Shown here: positions 25,125 through 34,083 of the stretch, piece by piece
How the letters are laid out: every line of letters starts with the position of its first letter
Numbering within the stretch: position 1 is the stretch's first letter
Assembly (NCBI RefSeq): GCF_000275865.1
Contig: NZ_CM001555.1
Span: 1,577,099-1,641,098, forward strand
From: Methanofollis liminatans DSM 4140
GTDB taxonomy: Archaea; Halobacteriota; Methanomicrobia; Methanomicrobiales; Methanofollaceae
DNA: 64,000 nucleotides
Direction: 5' to 3'
Position numbers and translations under genes: made by a program
The notes under the pieces: model-generated
What the model saw: the letters and a program-made list of their open reading frames with translations, nothing else
Told to the model about the DNA's origin: nothing
Databases searched by the model: none

Positions 25125-25508
25125 ATGCAGAAAGCACGGCGATACATCTGCAAGTACTGCGGGTATATCTACTCGCCCCTGCGGGGTGAGCCGCACCGCG
25201 GTATACCGGCCGGAACAGAGTTTGAAGATCTACCCGAAGATTATATCTGCCCGGTCTGCGGCGCCACAGGAAAAGGGCCCATCGGAACCTGGGGGTTCGA
25301 GTTATGGGAGCCGACCCGTTTTGTCTGCAAGATCTGCGGCTACGTGTATGACGAAAAACGGGGAGAACCTCACCGCGGCATACCGCCGGGAACAAAATTC
25401 GACGACCTTGCCGAGGATTACACCTGCCCGGTCTGCGGCCTGGACCCAAAGATCACCGAGCATTATGGAAAAGTGGGGAAGAGTCAGTTCGAACCACTGG
25501 AGTACTGA
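25125..25508 (+). CDS. Two-domain rubredoxin
   Basis: The 127-residue protein contains two complete rubredoxin domains. Domain 1 has C9, C12, C42 and C45; domain 2 has C68, C71, C101 and C104, each with the CxxCGY and CPVCG motifs that bind one iron. Both domains share [17 protein letters not shown], so they arose by duplication. Most rubredoxins have one domain. It is an electron carrier, probably cytosolic and involved in oxygen or peroxide detoxification, but no rubrerythrin, desulfoferrodoxin or flavodiiron gene is adjacent. It overlaps the 3' end of the convergent small gene by 25 nt. Confidence 0.93.
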   Translation: MQKARRYICKYCGYIYSPLRGEPHRGIPAGTEFEDLPEDYICPVCGATGKGPIGTWGFELWEPTRFVCKICGYVYDEKRGEPHRGIPPGTKFDDLAEDYTCPVCGLDPKITEHYGKVGKSQFEPLEY

Positions 25509-25753
25509 CTTCTATTCAGGTTTGTGAAGACGACTCTGTCGATGATCTCCACAAACCTCCTCGATTCGGTATCACCCATTCCCACATCGCCATTTTCTTC
25601 GATTCTCAGGTCCACATCGCCATCGGCAAACTCCGCAATGACAAGGAGGCGACCGGCGACCGGTTCCCCAAAAATATTTCTCAACTCCTCGTTTTTATTC
25701 AGATCCTCGATGATCTGTGCAAGGGCGTCCATTCTGATGCCCACCCGCTTCAC
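25484..25753 (-). CDS. Hypothetical 89-residue protein
   Basis: The frame starts at GTG 25753 (GGGGGGAG just upstream) or at ATG 25732 ([19 protein letters not shown]). The protein is acidic with a helical N terminus and a beta-rich middle ([20 protein letters not shown]). A symmetrical TATA (gatatataaa, 25808-25817) lies about 60 nt upstream on its strand. The 3' end overlaps the rubredoxin gene by 25 nt tail to tail. No family recognised. Confidence 0.55.
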   Translation of the reverse strand: MKRVGIRMDALAQIIEDLNKNEELRNIFGEPVAGRLLVIAEFADGDVDLRIEENGDVGMGDTESRRFVEIIDRVVFTNLNRSQYSSGSN

Positions 25754-26086
25754 GCTCCCCCCCTGTCAACGCACTCACGTGGTGACCTGACGGCATATTG
25801 TAATACTGATATATAAAATAGGAGGGGACCGCAGGTACCTTTTCTCTGCCGACCATCCCTCAGGCCTCCTGCGGCCTGAATAAGAGGGGATGAGACCATA
25901 TCCCGGGAAAAAGCCGAGATATTCTCAAAGCCAATCCGAAACAGACGGAATATCCCATAGGAGCCACCAGGACGAAAAAGCCGAAATTCATGCAATATTA
26001 TGAGTTTTTTAACAAAAAACATTGAAAATCCGTAAAATAAATATCAGTAAGAATATATGCCACAAGATCCTACCGGAGATCGGCAC
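25754..26086. other. AT-richer intergenic region
   Basis: These 333 nt hold the TATA box (25808-25817) of the minus-strand 89-residue gene. A purine-rich block aggagggg (25820-25827) follows, and an AT-rich promoter zone ahead of the small gene at 26087 includes aaataaatatcagtaag. A 37-codon frame from the ATG at 25890 shows no convincing features. Confidence 0.35.
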
Positions 26087-26239
26087 ATGAAAATAAAAAT
26101 GATGATGTATCAGGATTCGATGGACGACTGGTACAACGGAGAGTTCAGGGAGTGTGTACGCAATGTCAATCTCTACCGCGCCGTCGCACTGAAACTGAAC
26201 GCGGTTCAAAAAACCCATCTCGAAATCAGGGATCTCTGA
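26087..26239 (+). CDS. Possible small 50-residue protein
   Basis: The frame from the ATG at 26087 (MKIKMMMYQDSMDDWYNGEFRE...) has a GGAGAT site 9 nt upstream and an AT-rich promoter zone, and ends with LEIRDL. It is amphipathic and contains one Cys. No family was recognised and it may not be a gene. The 268 nt between it and the histidine kinase gene show no further coding signal. Confidence 0.35.
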   Translation: MKIKMMMYQDSMDDWYNGEFRECVRNVNLYRAVALKLNAVQKTHLEIRDL

Positions 26240-26507
26240 AGGAAGGAAATCCCGCGCCGCCAGTACTCTTTTTTGCCGTTCCCCCCTGAAGAGGGCACAC
26301 CTGTTTTCAACCCGATCGGCAAAGAGTTTCTGGCCCCCTCGATCGTCACGGTGGTGATCGGATCTTTTGCCGGGAGCACATACCAGGAGATCGAACGCTC
26401 GGTCCGGGTTCCACGACAGGAGAGTACAGGGAAAGGGCAAACGGCAACGGTAGGGCATGACCGCACAGGACGAACCCATTCATCGTGAACCCGGCCGAAA
26501 AAAAGAT

Positions 26508-28673
26508 TCACCGGGTTCGGTCCGCTCTGACACACGATTCAACCGAACAAAGGTATCGCCCGGGGGGGACCAGGATCTCAAACCGCGCCCCTTTTCCTGA
26601 CGTCCCGGTCTCCCGAATGCTGATCTCGGTGATCCCGAGGATCTCCCGCGCCAGAAAAAGGCCGTAGCCGGTGTTTTTTCCAACGCCCTTCAGGAAGATC
26701 CGCTCCTTCATATCCTCAGACAGACCGACGCCATCGTCCTCGACGCTCCAGATCAGTCCATCGGGAGTGAGCCTGAAAGAGGCGGTAATCGAGGTGACCG
26801 CGCCGCCGTGTCTGAGAGCGTTGTCGATGAGATTGGAGATCACCTTTCCGAGCATGGGATCGGCGTACACGGCAACGCCTTCGAGGTCTGCATGCAATGT
26901 CACATTCCCCGAGGCTATGAACTGCCATGCCTGCTCCAGAAGTTTTTGCGGTTCCTGCCACTCCGGAGCATGCACCCCGAGGTCCTGATAATCACGGGTG
27001 AAATCGATCTCAGACCTGATCTTTTTGACCTGTTCAATGGCCTTCCCGATAAAAACCGTCTTTTCTCCCTCGTCGCCGGACGTGGACGCGAGATCAAGGT
27101 AGCCATAGAGCACATGAAGCGAGTTCAGGATGTCATGGCGGGTAATCGAGGAGAGCAGATTGAGTTTTCTGTTGGCCTGCGAGAGGGCGGTTTCTGTCCT
27201 CTTGAGCTCGGTAACGTCGTTCACCATCAGGACGACTCCGGCCACCCTCCCGTCGGAGCCGGTTATCGGAGTGTATGAACCGATATCGTACTTCGGCCCT
27301 TTTACCCAGTCAGGACTTTCATCGGCGAAGTGGACGGTCTCACCGTTAAGACAGGCCTCTACCAGCGGCATGTGACGTTCGAGGATATGCGGCGGAAGAA
27401 GATCCCTGCCGTCCATTCCCACGATTTCAGAAGTTGTCAGGTTGAATGTCTCGCAAAAATTGCGGTTTGCAAGCAGGTACCTGCCATCGCGATCGACACA
27501 GGCGATCCACGCCGGGTTGTTGTCGATGATCGCCCTGAGCAACTGACGACCTTTTATCAACTCCTCCTCGGCCTTCTTTTTTTCCGTGATATCGCGGGCG
27601 ATGATGACAAGTCCGGAGCGGCTACCGTCGTCTTTAAAAATGGGCGTCCTGATAATGTCAAAGGTACGCTCGCAGCCGTCAGGCCCGACAAATGTCTGGT
27701 CTTCCCTCAGGCCGCCGGCCGACTGCCATGCACGGGAGTCGCTTTCCCCTGACTGGACCAGGATCTTGCGGTAAAAAGAACTGTATTCCGCAATTTCGTC
27801 GTCGGTCAGGCCCTTGTAATCGAGGCCTTCGATCCGGAGGAACGTCAGACTACGTTCGTTCGTCTCAATCCAGCGGCCCTCGCCATCCTTGAAGCAGAAC
27901 AGATCGGGCATTGAGTGGATCAATGTCCTGAGAAGCGCTTCATTCTCCATCTGGACGGTCAGATCAACGATCAAACCCCTGATACAGATCGTATTTCCGT
28001 CCTGCAGCACCGGGTTCACATACAGGGTGCCGGGAAAAGAAGACCCATCTTTGCGTTGAAAGATATAATTGGACTGTGAATGAGGCAGATCACGGGATAT
28101 AACCGTTTCGATATCCCTGCAGGCGCGCACCCGTTCCCGAGGAAGGATCAGCTGCAGGTGGTGAACGCCCCGTTCGATATCCTCTCGAGAGTACAGGAAA
28201 GCCTCATGAGCGGCCCTGTTCATGCGCAGGATATTTCCCTTTATATCGATCTCAAAAAAAGGAAGAGGGAGGGAGTTTTCAAGGTCTTCATGACCACCGC
28301 GCCGCCGCACCGCCTGCCTGATCCTGAGAGAAAGAGTTGAAAAACACTCTTCCTGGTCTCCCTCTTTCAGGAGGTAAAACTGTGCTCCACTGTTGAACGC
28401 CTCGATGACTGCTTCTTCCCGGCTTCGCTCGGCAAAAAGTATGAAAGGTATTTCATTCCCGGCAGCCCGGATTTGTTTCAGGAATGCAATCCCATCGGTG
28501 CCCGACATCTGATAATCAGAGACGATGACGTCGAACCTCTGATCGACAAGAAGAACGTGTGCACCATCCGCTGAGTCTGCGGTCAGAACCGAGACCTCAC
28601 CGCCAGCCTCAAGGAAGAATTTGACACGTCCACGGGTATCTGGATCGTCGTCAACATAAAGCACCGAAATCAT
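26508..28673 (-). CDS. Hybrid sensor: receiver + three PAS + histidine kinase
   Basis: The 721-residue protein has an N-terminal receiver (1-120; D53 in VSDYQM), three PAS domains (about 130-245, 250-375, 385-495), a phospho-acceptor helix (SSITRHDILNSLHVL) and a HATPase domain (about 605-700; N-box NLIDNALRHGG, G1 DDGVGL, G2 GYGLFLA). There are no membrane helices, so it senses internal signals or relays from another kinase. The architecture is typical of Methanomicrobia. Its receiver closely resembles that of 22226-23386, which suggests a shared phosphodonor. No dedicated DNA-binding regulator is adjacent. An AT-rich box near 28701-28712 should be the promoter. Confidence 0.92.
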   Translation of the reverse strand: MISVLYVDDDPDTRGRVKFFLEAGGEVSVLTADSADGAHVLLVDQRFDVIVSDYQMSGTDGIAFLKQIRAAGNEIPFILFAERSREEAVIEAFNSGAQFYLLKEGDQEECFSTLSLRIRQAVRRRGGHEDLENSLPLPFFEIDIKGNILRMNRAAHEAFLYSREDIERGVHHLQLILPRERVRACRDIETVISRDLPHSQSNYIFQRKDGSSFPGTLYVNPVLQDGNTICIRGLIVDLTVQMENEALLRTLIHSMPDLFCFKDGEGRWIETNERSLTFLRIEGLDYKGLTDDEIAEYSSFYRKILVQSGESDSRAWQSAGGLREDQTFVGPDGCERTFDIIRTPIFKDDGSRSGLVIIARDITEKKKAEEELIKGRQLLRAIIDNNPAWIACVDRDGRYLLANRNFCETFNLTTSEIVGMDGRDLLPPHILERHMPLVEACLNGETVHFADESPDWVKGPKYDIGSYTPITGSDGRVAGVVLMVNDVTELKRTETALSQANRKLNLLSSITRHDILNSLHVLYGYLDLASTSGDEGEKTVFIGKAIEQVKKIRSEIDFTRDYQDLGVHAPEWQEPQKLLEQAWQFIASGNVTLHADLEGVAVYADPMLGKVISNLIDNALRHGGAVTSITASFRLTPDGLIWSVEDDGVGLSEDMKERIFLKGVGKNTGYGLFLAREILGITEISIRETGTSGKGARFEILVPPGRYLCSVESCVRADRTR

Positions 28674-28865
28674 AACGATGATGAGATGGTTCGATGGGAA
28701 ACGATATTTATCAATCGATCTGCTCCCTTTTTCCGGCGAAGATCACGATAGAGGTCGGGAGGAGCGAGCCCGCAATGCGAGTTTAAAGGGTGGAGGAAAA
28801 CGCAGAAACGTGCGATGGCAGAATATCGGAGCGAAAATACACGAGAAAGAGACCCATAAAAGAAG

Positions 28866-28950
28866 TGCGAGGGAGGCGATTCGAACGCCCGAACACCTGC
28901 GTGACAAGGCCCTCAACCTTGCGCCTTTGACCTAGCTCGGCAACCCTCGC
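28866..28950 (-). tRNA. tRNA-Leu (anticodon GAG)
   Basis: Read on the minus strand, acceptor stem GCGAGGG (28950-28944) pairs with CCCTCGC (28873-28867), and the discriminator is A (28866). A D-arm with GCCGAGC...GGTCAAAGGC, an anticodon arm CAAGG-TTGAGGG-CCTTG giving GAG, a long class II variable arm and a T-arm with TTCGAAT complete an 85-nt leucine tRNA. There is no intron and no encoded CCA. A TATA-like AGTATATC (minus strand, 28977-28970) is placed about 24 nt before the 5' end. Confidence 0.95.
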
Positions 28951-29132
28951 CTGTTACCCTATAAACAATGATATACTGGTTAAATAATCTATCGCTCGAT
29001 CCGGCCCCAGGATGCCCCTCGTCCAGGATCAGAGAGGAAAAACCCCGGAATATGGGCATATTTCAGACGCCAGAGCGCACACGGATAGGACCCCAGGATT
29101 AATATGCACCACAGATGTACATTCTGGCAGAT

Positions 29133-29633
29133 ATGTGGGCAACACTCATGCGGGAGTTCTCCGATTCGCCCGCTCAGAGCAGAGTAGTTCGTTTTCTCCT
29201 TGAAAACGGTTTCGGGGTCTCGGCTGAAGGCAAAATCACCTGCAACGGCATCGAAATACCGGCCACCCATATCGCCCGCGCCATCGGCATCGACCGCAGG
29301 GTCGTGGACGCCACAGCACGGCGGATCACGTCCATGGGGGAGACGGGCGACATCTTCGCGCGCATGAGGGCCACCCCCGACCTCTCTGAGGTGGCCGGAT
29401 ACCTCAACCTCACGGTCATCACCATTATCCCGACCGATGCCCAGCAGAAAGGGATCGTCGGAGCGGCGGTCAGGGTGCTCTCCAGGCACGACCTTGCCAT
29501 CAGGCAGATCTTCGTCACCGACCCCTACTTCGCCGAGGAGCCCAGACTGGTCATCATCCTGGACGAGGCACTGCCCACCGGCGTGCTCGAAGAGCTGCGG
29601 GCCCTCCCGCAGGTAAAACAGTTGATCATCTGA
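29133..29633 (+). CDS. ACT-domain regulator of amino acid metabolism (COG2150 type)
   Basis: The protein has an N-terminal helix-turn-helix-like half (ATHIARAIGIDRRVVDATARRI) and a C-terminal ACT domain (LTVITIIPTDAQQKGIVGAAVRVLSRHDLAIRQIFVTDP). This matches the archaeal COG2150 family. A TATA-like attaatatg at about 29097-29105 puts transcription start near 29127, so the ATG at 29133 (166 residues) is favoured over 29115. It probably senses an amino acid and controls transcription. Its stop overlaps that of the convergent HD-domain gene by 8 nt. Confidence 0.8.
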   Translation: MWATLMREFSDSPAQSRVVRFLLENGFGVSAEGKITCNGIEIPATHIARAIGIDRRVVDATARRITSMGETGDIFARMRATPDLSEVAGYLNLTVITIIPTDAQQKGIVGAAVRVLSRHDLAIRQIFVTDPYFAEEPRLVIILDEALPTGVLEELRALPQVKQLII

Positions 29634-30108
29634 GGTGGCGGAGAGGTTCGAGGTCGAGACCGAGCCTGAACGCCCGCACCAGATATTTTCTTCCAAGGGC
29701 GACCGAGCGGTCCCACCGCTCTTCGGCGGTGATCTCCCGCGTCCCTTTCACCAGATTGTCGGCATGAGCGACAATCCGCTCCTCAAGGCGTTCCGGCATG
29801 GCGTCGACCGGCAGAAGGCCAAGAAGCGCTGATTCCTCAAGGGTCAGGCCGGCGCCGAGGTGCCGGCCGACGATGCGGACCACCCCGTCGGGACATCCCA
29901 TCGCCGCCGCCAGATCGGCCCCGACCCCGGCATGGTCGAGTGCATGCGTCTCTGAACGCCCGAGATCGTGGAGCATCGCCCCTGCCTCGAGGAGAGGCCG
30001 GTCAACGACCGATGAACGCGCATACGCCCGGGTCGCCCCGGCCACGGTCAGGCAATGGGCGATCACTCCCGGATCGCAGCCTGCTTTTTTGAGAAAACGC
30101 TCATACAT
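29626..30108 (-). CDS. HD (HDIG-type) domain protein
   Basis: The 160-residue protein carries H38-like [10 protein letters not shown], then [21 protein letters not shown], which gives the H...HD...D metal-binding set of HD phosphohydrolases. It may act on a nucleotide or modified RNA. The start ATG at 30108 overlaps the tfe stop by 8 nt, making it the last gene of a coupled five-gene operon; the frame upstream of 30108 is antisense overlap with tfe and is rejected. Confidence 0.8.
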   Translation of the reverse strand: MYERFLKKAGCDPGVIAHCLTVAGATRAYARSSVVDRPLLEAGAMLHDLGRSETHALDHAGVGADLAAAMGCPDGVVRIVGRHLGAGLTLEESALLGLLPVDAMPERLEERIVAHADNLVKGTREITAEERWDRSVALGRKYLVRAFRLGLDLEPLRHLR

Positions 30109-30619
30109 GCCCGGTAGATTTCCGTATCGCCTCGATCCTCCGCTTGAGTGCGCCGAGAAGCATCTCATTATCGAAGTGCTTCAGGGGCTCTCCGCACTGG
30201 GGACAGGCGAAATCGGTGGCGAACACGTCATTGAAGGTGAAGATGCCGCACTCGTCGCAGATGAAGAAATCGTTCTCCTCCTCGTATTTCTCCCTCTTCA
30301 CCAGGAGTTCGAGGACGTGCTCAAGCTCCTCTTTCAGCACCGGATATACCTGGTCTGTCCTCAGCATCCAGAGATAGGTCAGCCATCCAGTGTCGGGATC
30401 TTTGATACGCCGGTATTCGGCAAGCCTCCTCTCGTAAAGCGTATATAACGTATGCCGAACAGAGTTGAGGTTGATGCCGGTTTTTTCCGCAAGTTCCTCA
30501 TCGGAAAACTCCCCATCGGGCGGGAACCGTTCCATGAGGTTGATTCCCTCGTTCCCGATCAGACGGAGAAGATAGGCCCGGATCGCCGGGTCTGCCAGCA
30601 TCTCGTCTTTGCCAACCAT
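30101..30619 (-). CDS. tfe: Transcription factor E (TFE alpha)
   Basis: The 172-residue protein has an N-terminal winged helix ([40 protein letters not shown]), a coiled linker and a C-terminal zinc ribbon (FFICDECG...[10 protein letters not shown]). This is archaeal TFE, homologous to TFIIE-alpha, which helps RNA polymerase open promoters. ATG 30619 overlaps the ATP-grasp stop (TGATG); GTG 30622 is also in frame. It lies fourth in a coupled operon with trm56 and an ATP-grasp gene. Confidence 0.95.
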   Translation of the reverse strand: MVGKDEMLADPAIRAYLLRLIGNEGINLMERFPPDGEFSDEELAEKTGINLNSVRHTLYTLYERRLAEYRRIKDPDTGWLTYLWMLRTDQVYPVLKEELEHVLELLVKREKYEEENDFFICDECGIFTFNDVFATDFACPQCGEPLKHFDNEMLLGALKRRIEAIRKSTGHV

Positions 30620-31692
30620 CACGAGATATATGTACGGACGCGTGTTATAATTCTATCCAGCATGGCGCAGGCGGCGGCGCGGTCCGGGCCCTGCCCGTAG
30701 ACGCTGACCACGGCGCCCCCTTCTTCTATCTCGGTCCCGGGCCAGGGAATATCGGCGCAGACATCAGAGAGGCGCGAAAGATCTGCATGCACGGTGAGAT
30801 CGCGGTCTGCAAAGAGTATTGCCCGTGCGCACACCTGCCCGGCCCGAGGCCTGGCGGCGGGAAGCACGCCCGTGCAGGCGTCGACGTGCAGGCCGAATAT
30901 GCTCTGCCCGGTTGCCGCCTCCACAGTGTCGAGGGTGCCCTGAAACCGCGGGTTGATCTCGATCGCCCATGCATCGTCGCCGGCGACAAAGTCCACCCCG
31001 ACCGAACCGACACAGCCGCTGAGGGCCACCGCACGCTCGGCGATATCGGCCATGCGTGCCGAGAGGGGGTGGTTGAAGGGGGTGATCGAGCCGGAGAAAC
31101 CATATGCCCGATCACCCTCCCCGCCCCGCAGGATCTGCTCGTTGACGGCGACGGCCACCGCCCGGCGCCCGTCTGCGATGCAGGAGACGCTTGCAGGTGT
31201 GCCGGTGACGCATTCCTGCACCAGATAGGGGACGTCGGGCCACTCCTCTTCCCATGCCCGCAGGTCGCCCTCCGACGACGCCACCCGGTTCCGCCAGCCG
31301 CCGGCGCCGCGGCGCGGCTTGACCATCGCCGGGTAGGCCCCGGCCCGGCACGCCGGCACCGGGATCGCATTTTCCTCGAAGAACCGCTGGATCTCGTATT
31401 TGTCCAGGAACCTGGCCGAGACCTCAGGCGGCGTGCCGGCCCTGCGGAACGGGACGGTCATGCCCTCGGCCCCTGATGTGGCGACAAACCAGTCGATGCT
31501 GCGGCCGGCAGAGATCTCCTCGACCAGATCGGGGATCTCGTCGAGTTCGTCAAAACGGCGGTGCACGCGTGCGTCCCGGCAGAGGTCCTGGTCACAGAAA
31601 TGGTCGACAGCGTAGACCTCATAGCCGGCCCTTTTTGCAGAACTGACCACATGCCTGGTCGCAAAACCCGCGACAAGCACCCGACCCTTCAC
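30619..31692 (-). CDS. ATP-grasp enzyme (COG2232-like carboligase)
   Basis: The 357-residue protein starts at GTG with a Rossmann-like domain ([28 protein letters not shown]). It contains the ATP-grasp fold: [10 protein letters not shown] phosphate loop, VQECVTG adenine-binding hinge, and metal ligands in SVGVDFV...WAIEINPR. It resembles predicted archaeal carboligases of COG2232, a group that includes MptN (the ligase that adds glutamate to tetrahydromethanopterin), so it may join an amino acid to a cofactor or peptide. The substrate is not certain. GTGA overlaps link it to the genes on both sides. Confidence 0.82.
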   Translation of the reverse strand: MKGRVLVAGFATRHVVSSAKRAGYEVYAVDHFCDQDLCRDARVHRRFDELDEIPDLVEEISAGRSIDWFVATSGAEGMTVPFRRAGTPPEVSARFLDKYEIQRFFEENAIPVPACRAGAYPAMVKPRRGAGGWRNRVASSEGDLRAWEEEWPDVPYLVQECVTGTPASVSCIADGRRAVAVAVNEQILRGGEGDRAYGFSGSITPFNHPLSARMADIAERAVALSGCVGSVGVDFVAGDDAWAIEINPRFQGTLDTVEAATGQSIFGLHVDACTGVLPAARPRAGQVCARAILFADRDLTVHADLSRLSDVCADIPWPGTEIEEGGAVVSVYGQGPDRAAACAMLDRIITRVRTYIS

Positions 31693-32216
31693 AGCTCGAT
31701 CACCCGCTTCCCGACCTTACAGGGCTCGACACGGATCTTCGCGTCGGGGAAGTCCTGCTCGATCTCCCTGCCCATGAACAGGCGGTCGAGAAATACGGCC
31801 AGGCTCGAGATCTCGGAGTGGGGCTGGTTTGTGACCGAAACATTGTAGTCGACCATGCCGTAGACGTCGCCGGGGACCTTCTCGGCGCCGACGATGATGA
31901 GCAGGTCTTCGGGGCGCTCCCGCACCGCGGCGACGACCTCGCCGACCTCAAGCCCGTACATCGTAAGGTGGGCGACGATCCCGCCGCGCTCTTTCCACTC
32001 CCTGATGCACTTCTTCCATTTCACATCGTTTTCAACAAAGAAGTTCCCGCCCCAGCGTTCCACGACGTCGCCGATGGATGTGACGATGCCGATGTCGTTT
32101 GCGGCCAGGTACATACCGTTCGCACCCAGTGCCCGAGCCGTGAGCCCGACATGGGTGGTGACCCGCTGATCCCGCTCAGGCCGGTGGCCGAGTCTGAGGA
32201 TACATACTTTCCTCAT
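31689..32216 (-). CDS. trm56: tRNA (cytidine(56)-2'-O)-methyltransferase
   Basis: The 175-residue SPOUT-family enzyme uses S-adenosylmethionine to methylate C56 in the T-loop of archaeal tRNAs. Family features are the N-terminal [30 protein letters not shown], the [20 protein letters not shown] knot region and [14 protein letters not shown]. Length matches archaeal Trm56. Its ATG overlaps the stop of the upstream small gene (ATGA) and its stop overlaps the ATP-grasp start. Confidence 0.93.
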   Translation of the reverse strand: MRKVCILRLGHRPERDQRVTTHVGLTARALGANGMYLAANDIGIVTSIGDVVERWGGNFFVENDVKWKKCIREWKERGGIVAHLTMYGLEVGEVVAAVRERPEDLLIIVGAEKVPGDVYGMVDYNVSVTNQPHSEISSLAVFLDRLFMGREIEQDFPDAKIRVEPCKVGKRVIEL

Positions 32217-32530
32217 CTGTTCTCTCCCTTCCGTGCATAGTCAGGTATTTTTATGACGCCGTTCTCGATCTCCAGGGGGGTGCCGCTGCCGTGCCTGATC
32301 TGGCACGTGAGAAGCGACTCCTCGATCGAGAGGGTGCGGAGATCGTCTCCTCTCTGTTCGATCAGAAGATATGAAGTGAGTCTCCGAACAGAAGATTCGA
32401 CTGCCGCCGCATCGCCGCCCATATAGTCGATCAGGGCGGGAAGGGTCGCAGCCCTGTTCCAGGCGATCGCATGATAGACCGCCCAGTCGAATTCTTCGGT
32501 TTTCACACCCAGATCTGTGCCGGGAGCCAC
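32213..32530 (-). CDS. Small helix-turn-helix-like protein, first gene of the trm56 operon
   Basis: The 105-residue product contains a helical region ([44 protein letters not shown], helix-turn-helix-like) and a C-terminal beta hairpin. It may be a winged-helix regulator of the tfe operon. The ATG at 32530 is the best start. The minus-strand TATA is uncertain but the divergent plus-strand gene starts 38 nt away, so the two promoters overlap around 32531-32541. The stop overlaps trm56. Confidence 0.65.
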   Translation of the reverse strand: MAPGTDLGVKTEEFDWAVYHAIAWNRAATLPALIDYMGGDAAAVESSVRRLTSYLLIEQRGDDLRTLSIEESLLTCQIRHGSGTPLEIENGVIKIPDYARKGENR

Positions 32531-32567
32531 AATATACTTTTGTACCCGGAGAGAGCATCATGTTTCA

Positions 32568-32963
32568 ATGACCGATTATGAGCACCTTGCGGCGATAGCG
32601 GACGATCTTCTTGAGCGGGCCGATGAAGACGATACGCGCCTCGCCCGCCTCCTTGACGGCATCGACCCGGAGGTGAAGGCAGAACTCCTCACGTCCGACC
32701 TCCTCAACGCCTATCAGGTCTATTACTACTATTTCAGGGAAGATCCCGGGGAACTCCCCGCGGAACGGCTCATGCTCACGCCCGCCTCAGAGACCCTCAG
32801 AGGGGTTCTCCTGGACGAGGTCGAACTCTTCAGCCTCGTCTTCCTCTGTGAAAAGGGCAGGGCCGAGATCGTCGTCACCGACGGGGAGCAGGAGTACAGG
32901 CGGTTCGCCGGGAAAAATGCCAGGACCGCGGCGGAAAACTACGTCCTCGAAGAACTGGCATGA
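32568..32963 (+). CDS. Hypothetical acidic protein
   Basis: From the ATG at 32568 (TATA-like aatatactt at 32531-32539 puts it close to the expected transcription start) the gene encodes 131 acidic residues. The N-terminal half is helical (MTDYEHLAAIADDLLERADEDD) and the C-terminal half mixed. No domain was recognised. Its stop abuts that of the convergent UPF0280 gene. Confidence 0.65.
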   Translation: MTDYEHLAAIADDLLERADEDDTRLARLLDGIDPEVKAELLTSDLLNAYQVYYYYFREDPGELPAERLMLTPASETLRGVLLDEVELFSLVFLCEKGRAEIVVTDGEQEYRRFAGKNARTAAENYVLEELA

Positions 32964-33674
32964 TCAGGGGTCGCCGCGCGTGATCAGGGAGGGGTCGACG
33001 CTCGCCCCGGCGATCGGCGGGAGGTCGCCCCACGTCATGACCGCTTCCCCGATGATCGCGAGCGCTCCCCTAACGCCGGTGCCCTCAAGGGCGGTGAAAG
33101 GCTCCTCCTCACCGGGCAGGAGGGTGTTGCAGAGGGCGGTCGCCCATGCGTCGGCGAGCGAGACGTCGCGGGAGAAGATGCAGACGGCGTCTGCAACCCC
33201 GAAGGAGATGGAGGGGCCGACCGTCGCCGACGAGGTGCAGATGCCCAGGATCTCCTCCTGCGGCCGGACGAGAAAGGCAAGTCGGTCCGAGAACGGCGAG
33301 GCCCCGGCATGGATCCCGACCCGTACCTCCCGGTCCGAGAAGAGGGCGATGTCCCCGCCGTTGTCCACGACCCCGAACGAGGCCCCGGCCTCCTGCATCG
33401 CCTCGGCTCCGGCCCACGCAATCGTCCCGGCGACGGCCGCCATCGGCCCGACGCCGGCGGAGACCGACGCCGCCCCCATCCTCCGCACCGTCCGGCTCTC
33501 AGCCGGCGGGTCGTAGGGCTCGAAGGTAACGCCGAAGTAGGGGTCTTTAAGGAGGAAGGCTTCGAGATCATGACGGGCGGCGAGCATGCCCGCCTTTGCC
33601 GCCTCGATATGGGCCTGTTCGTCGGCCAGGATCGTCGTGATCGTCTGTTTGTGCTCGAAATGCTCGCGGATCAT
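32964..33674 (-). CDS. UPF0280 (COG2122, ApbE-like) protein of homocysteine biosynthesis
   Basis: The 236-residue protein starts MIREHFEHKQTITTI; the frame upstream of 33674 is antisense and rejected. It contains MAAVAGTIAW and VVDNGGDIAL, motifs shared with the ApbE-like fold. COG2122 proteins are linked genetically to sulfide-dependent homocysteine synthesis in methanogens, together with DUF39 and the NIL/ferredoxin protein. It lies 22 nt after the NIL/ferredoxin gene in the same transcript, which strongly supports that role. Its exact step is not settled. Confidence 0.85.
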   Translation of the reverse strand: MIREHFEHKQTITTILADEQAHIEAAKAGMLAARHDLEAFLLKDPYFGVTFEPYDPPAESRTVRRMGAASVSAGVGPMAAVAGTIAWAGAEAMQEAGASFGVVDNGGDIALFSDREVRVGIHAGASPFSDRLAFLVRPQEEILGICTSSATVGPSISFGVADAVCIFSRDVSLADAWATALCNTLLPGEEEPFTALEGTGVRGALAIIGEAVMTWGDLPPIAGASVDPSLITRGDP

Positions 33675-33696
33675 TCCTGGCTCCGGCAAAAAAGAG

Positions 33697-34083
33697 TTAT
33701 TTCTGGAGGGAGAGCGCCCCGTGCGGGCAGGCCTGAATGCACCTGCCGCAGAGGACGCAGCGCGGCTTGTCGAGGCTGAGTTTCCAGTCTTCGTCGAAGG
33801 AGAAGACGTCCTGCGGGCAGATCGATATACAGGCGCCGCAGTCCACGCACTCGTTCTCGTCATGGATGATCGCATCCTTCAGAACGCTGACCGTCGCCCC
33901 GAGGTCACGCATCTTCATGCAGACAATGCGCGCGCTCTCGTCAGGGACGTCGATGAGGACGTCGCCCTCGCTCGGTTCGATCCGCGCCCGTTCGACGTTG
34001 ATCAGCACCCCGGTGTCCATCACCACCCGGGCGATGATCGGTTCCCTGACCTTTTTGCGCGAGAACGAGACCATCAGTTTCAT
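33697..34083 (-). CDS. NIL domain / 4Fe-4S ferredoxin partner of L-aspartate semialdehyde sulfurtransferase
   Basis: The 128-residue protein has an N-terminal NIL domain (about 1-70) and two [4Fe-4S] motifs (CVDCGACISICP and CVLCGRCIQACP). It corresponds to the MA1822 type, which works with the DUF39-CBS enzyme to make homocysteine from aspartate semialdehyde and a sulfur source. ATG 34083 overlaps the DUF39 stop (ATGA) and has GGGAGG upstream; GTG 34092 is less likely. Confidence 0.92.
   Translation of the reverse strand: MKLMVSFSRKKVREPIIARVVMDTGVLINVERARIEPSEGDVLIDVPDESARIVCMKMRDLGATVSVLKDAIIHDENECVDCGACISICPQDVFSFDEDWKLSLDKPRCVLCGRCIQACPHGALSLQK

Noticed and set aside
28678-28865. Short plus-strand frame between the histidine kinase and tRNA-Leu
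   Set aside because: Basic, low-complexity product that runs into the tRNA; the space is explained by the kinase promoter and the tRNA 3' flank.
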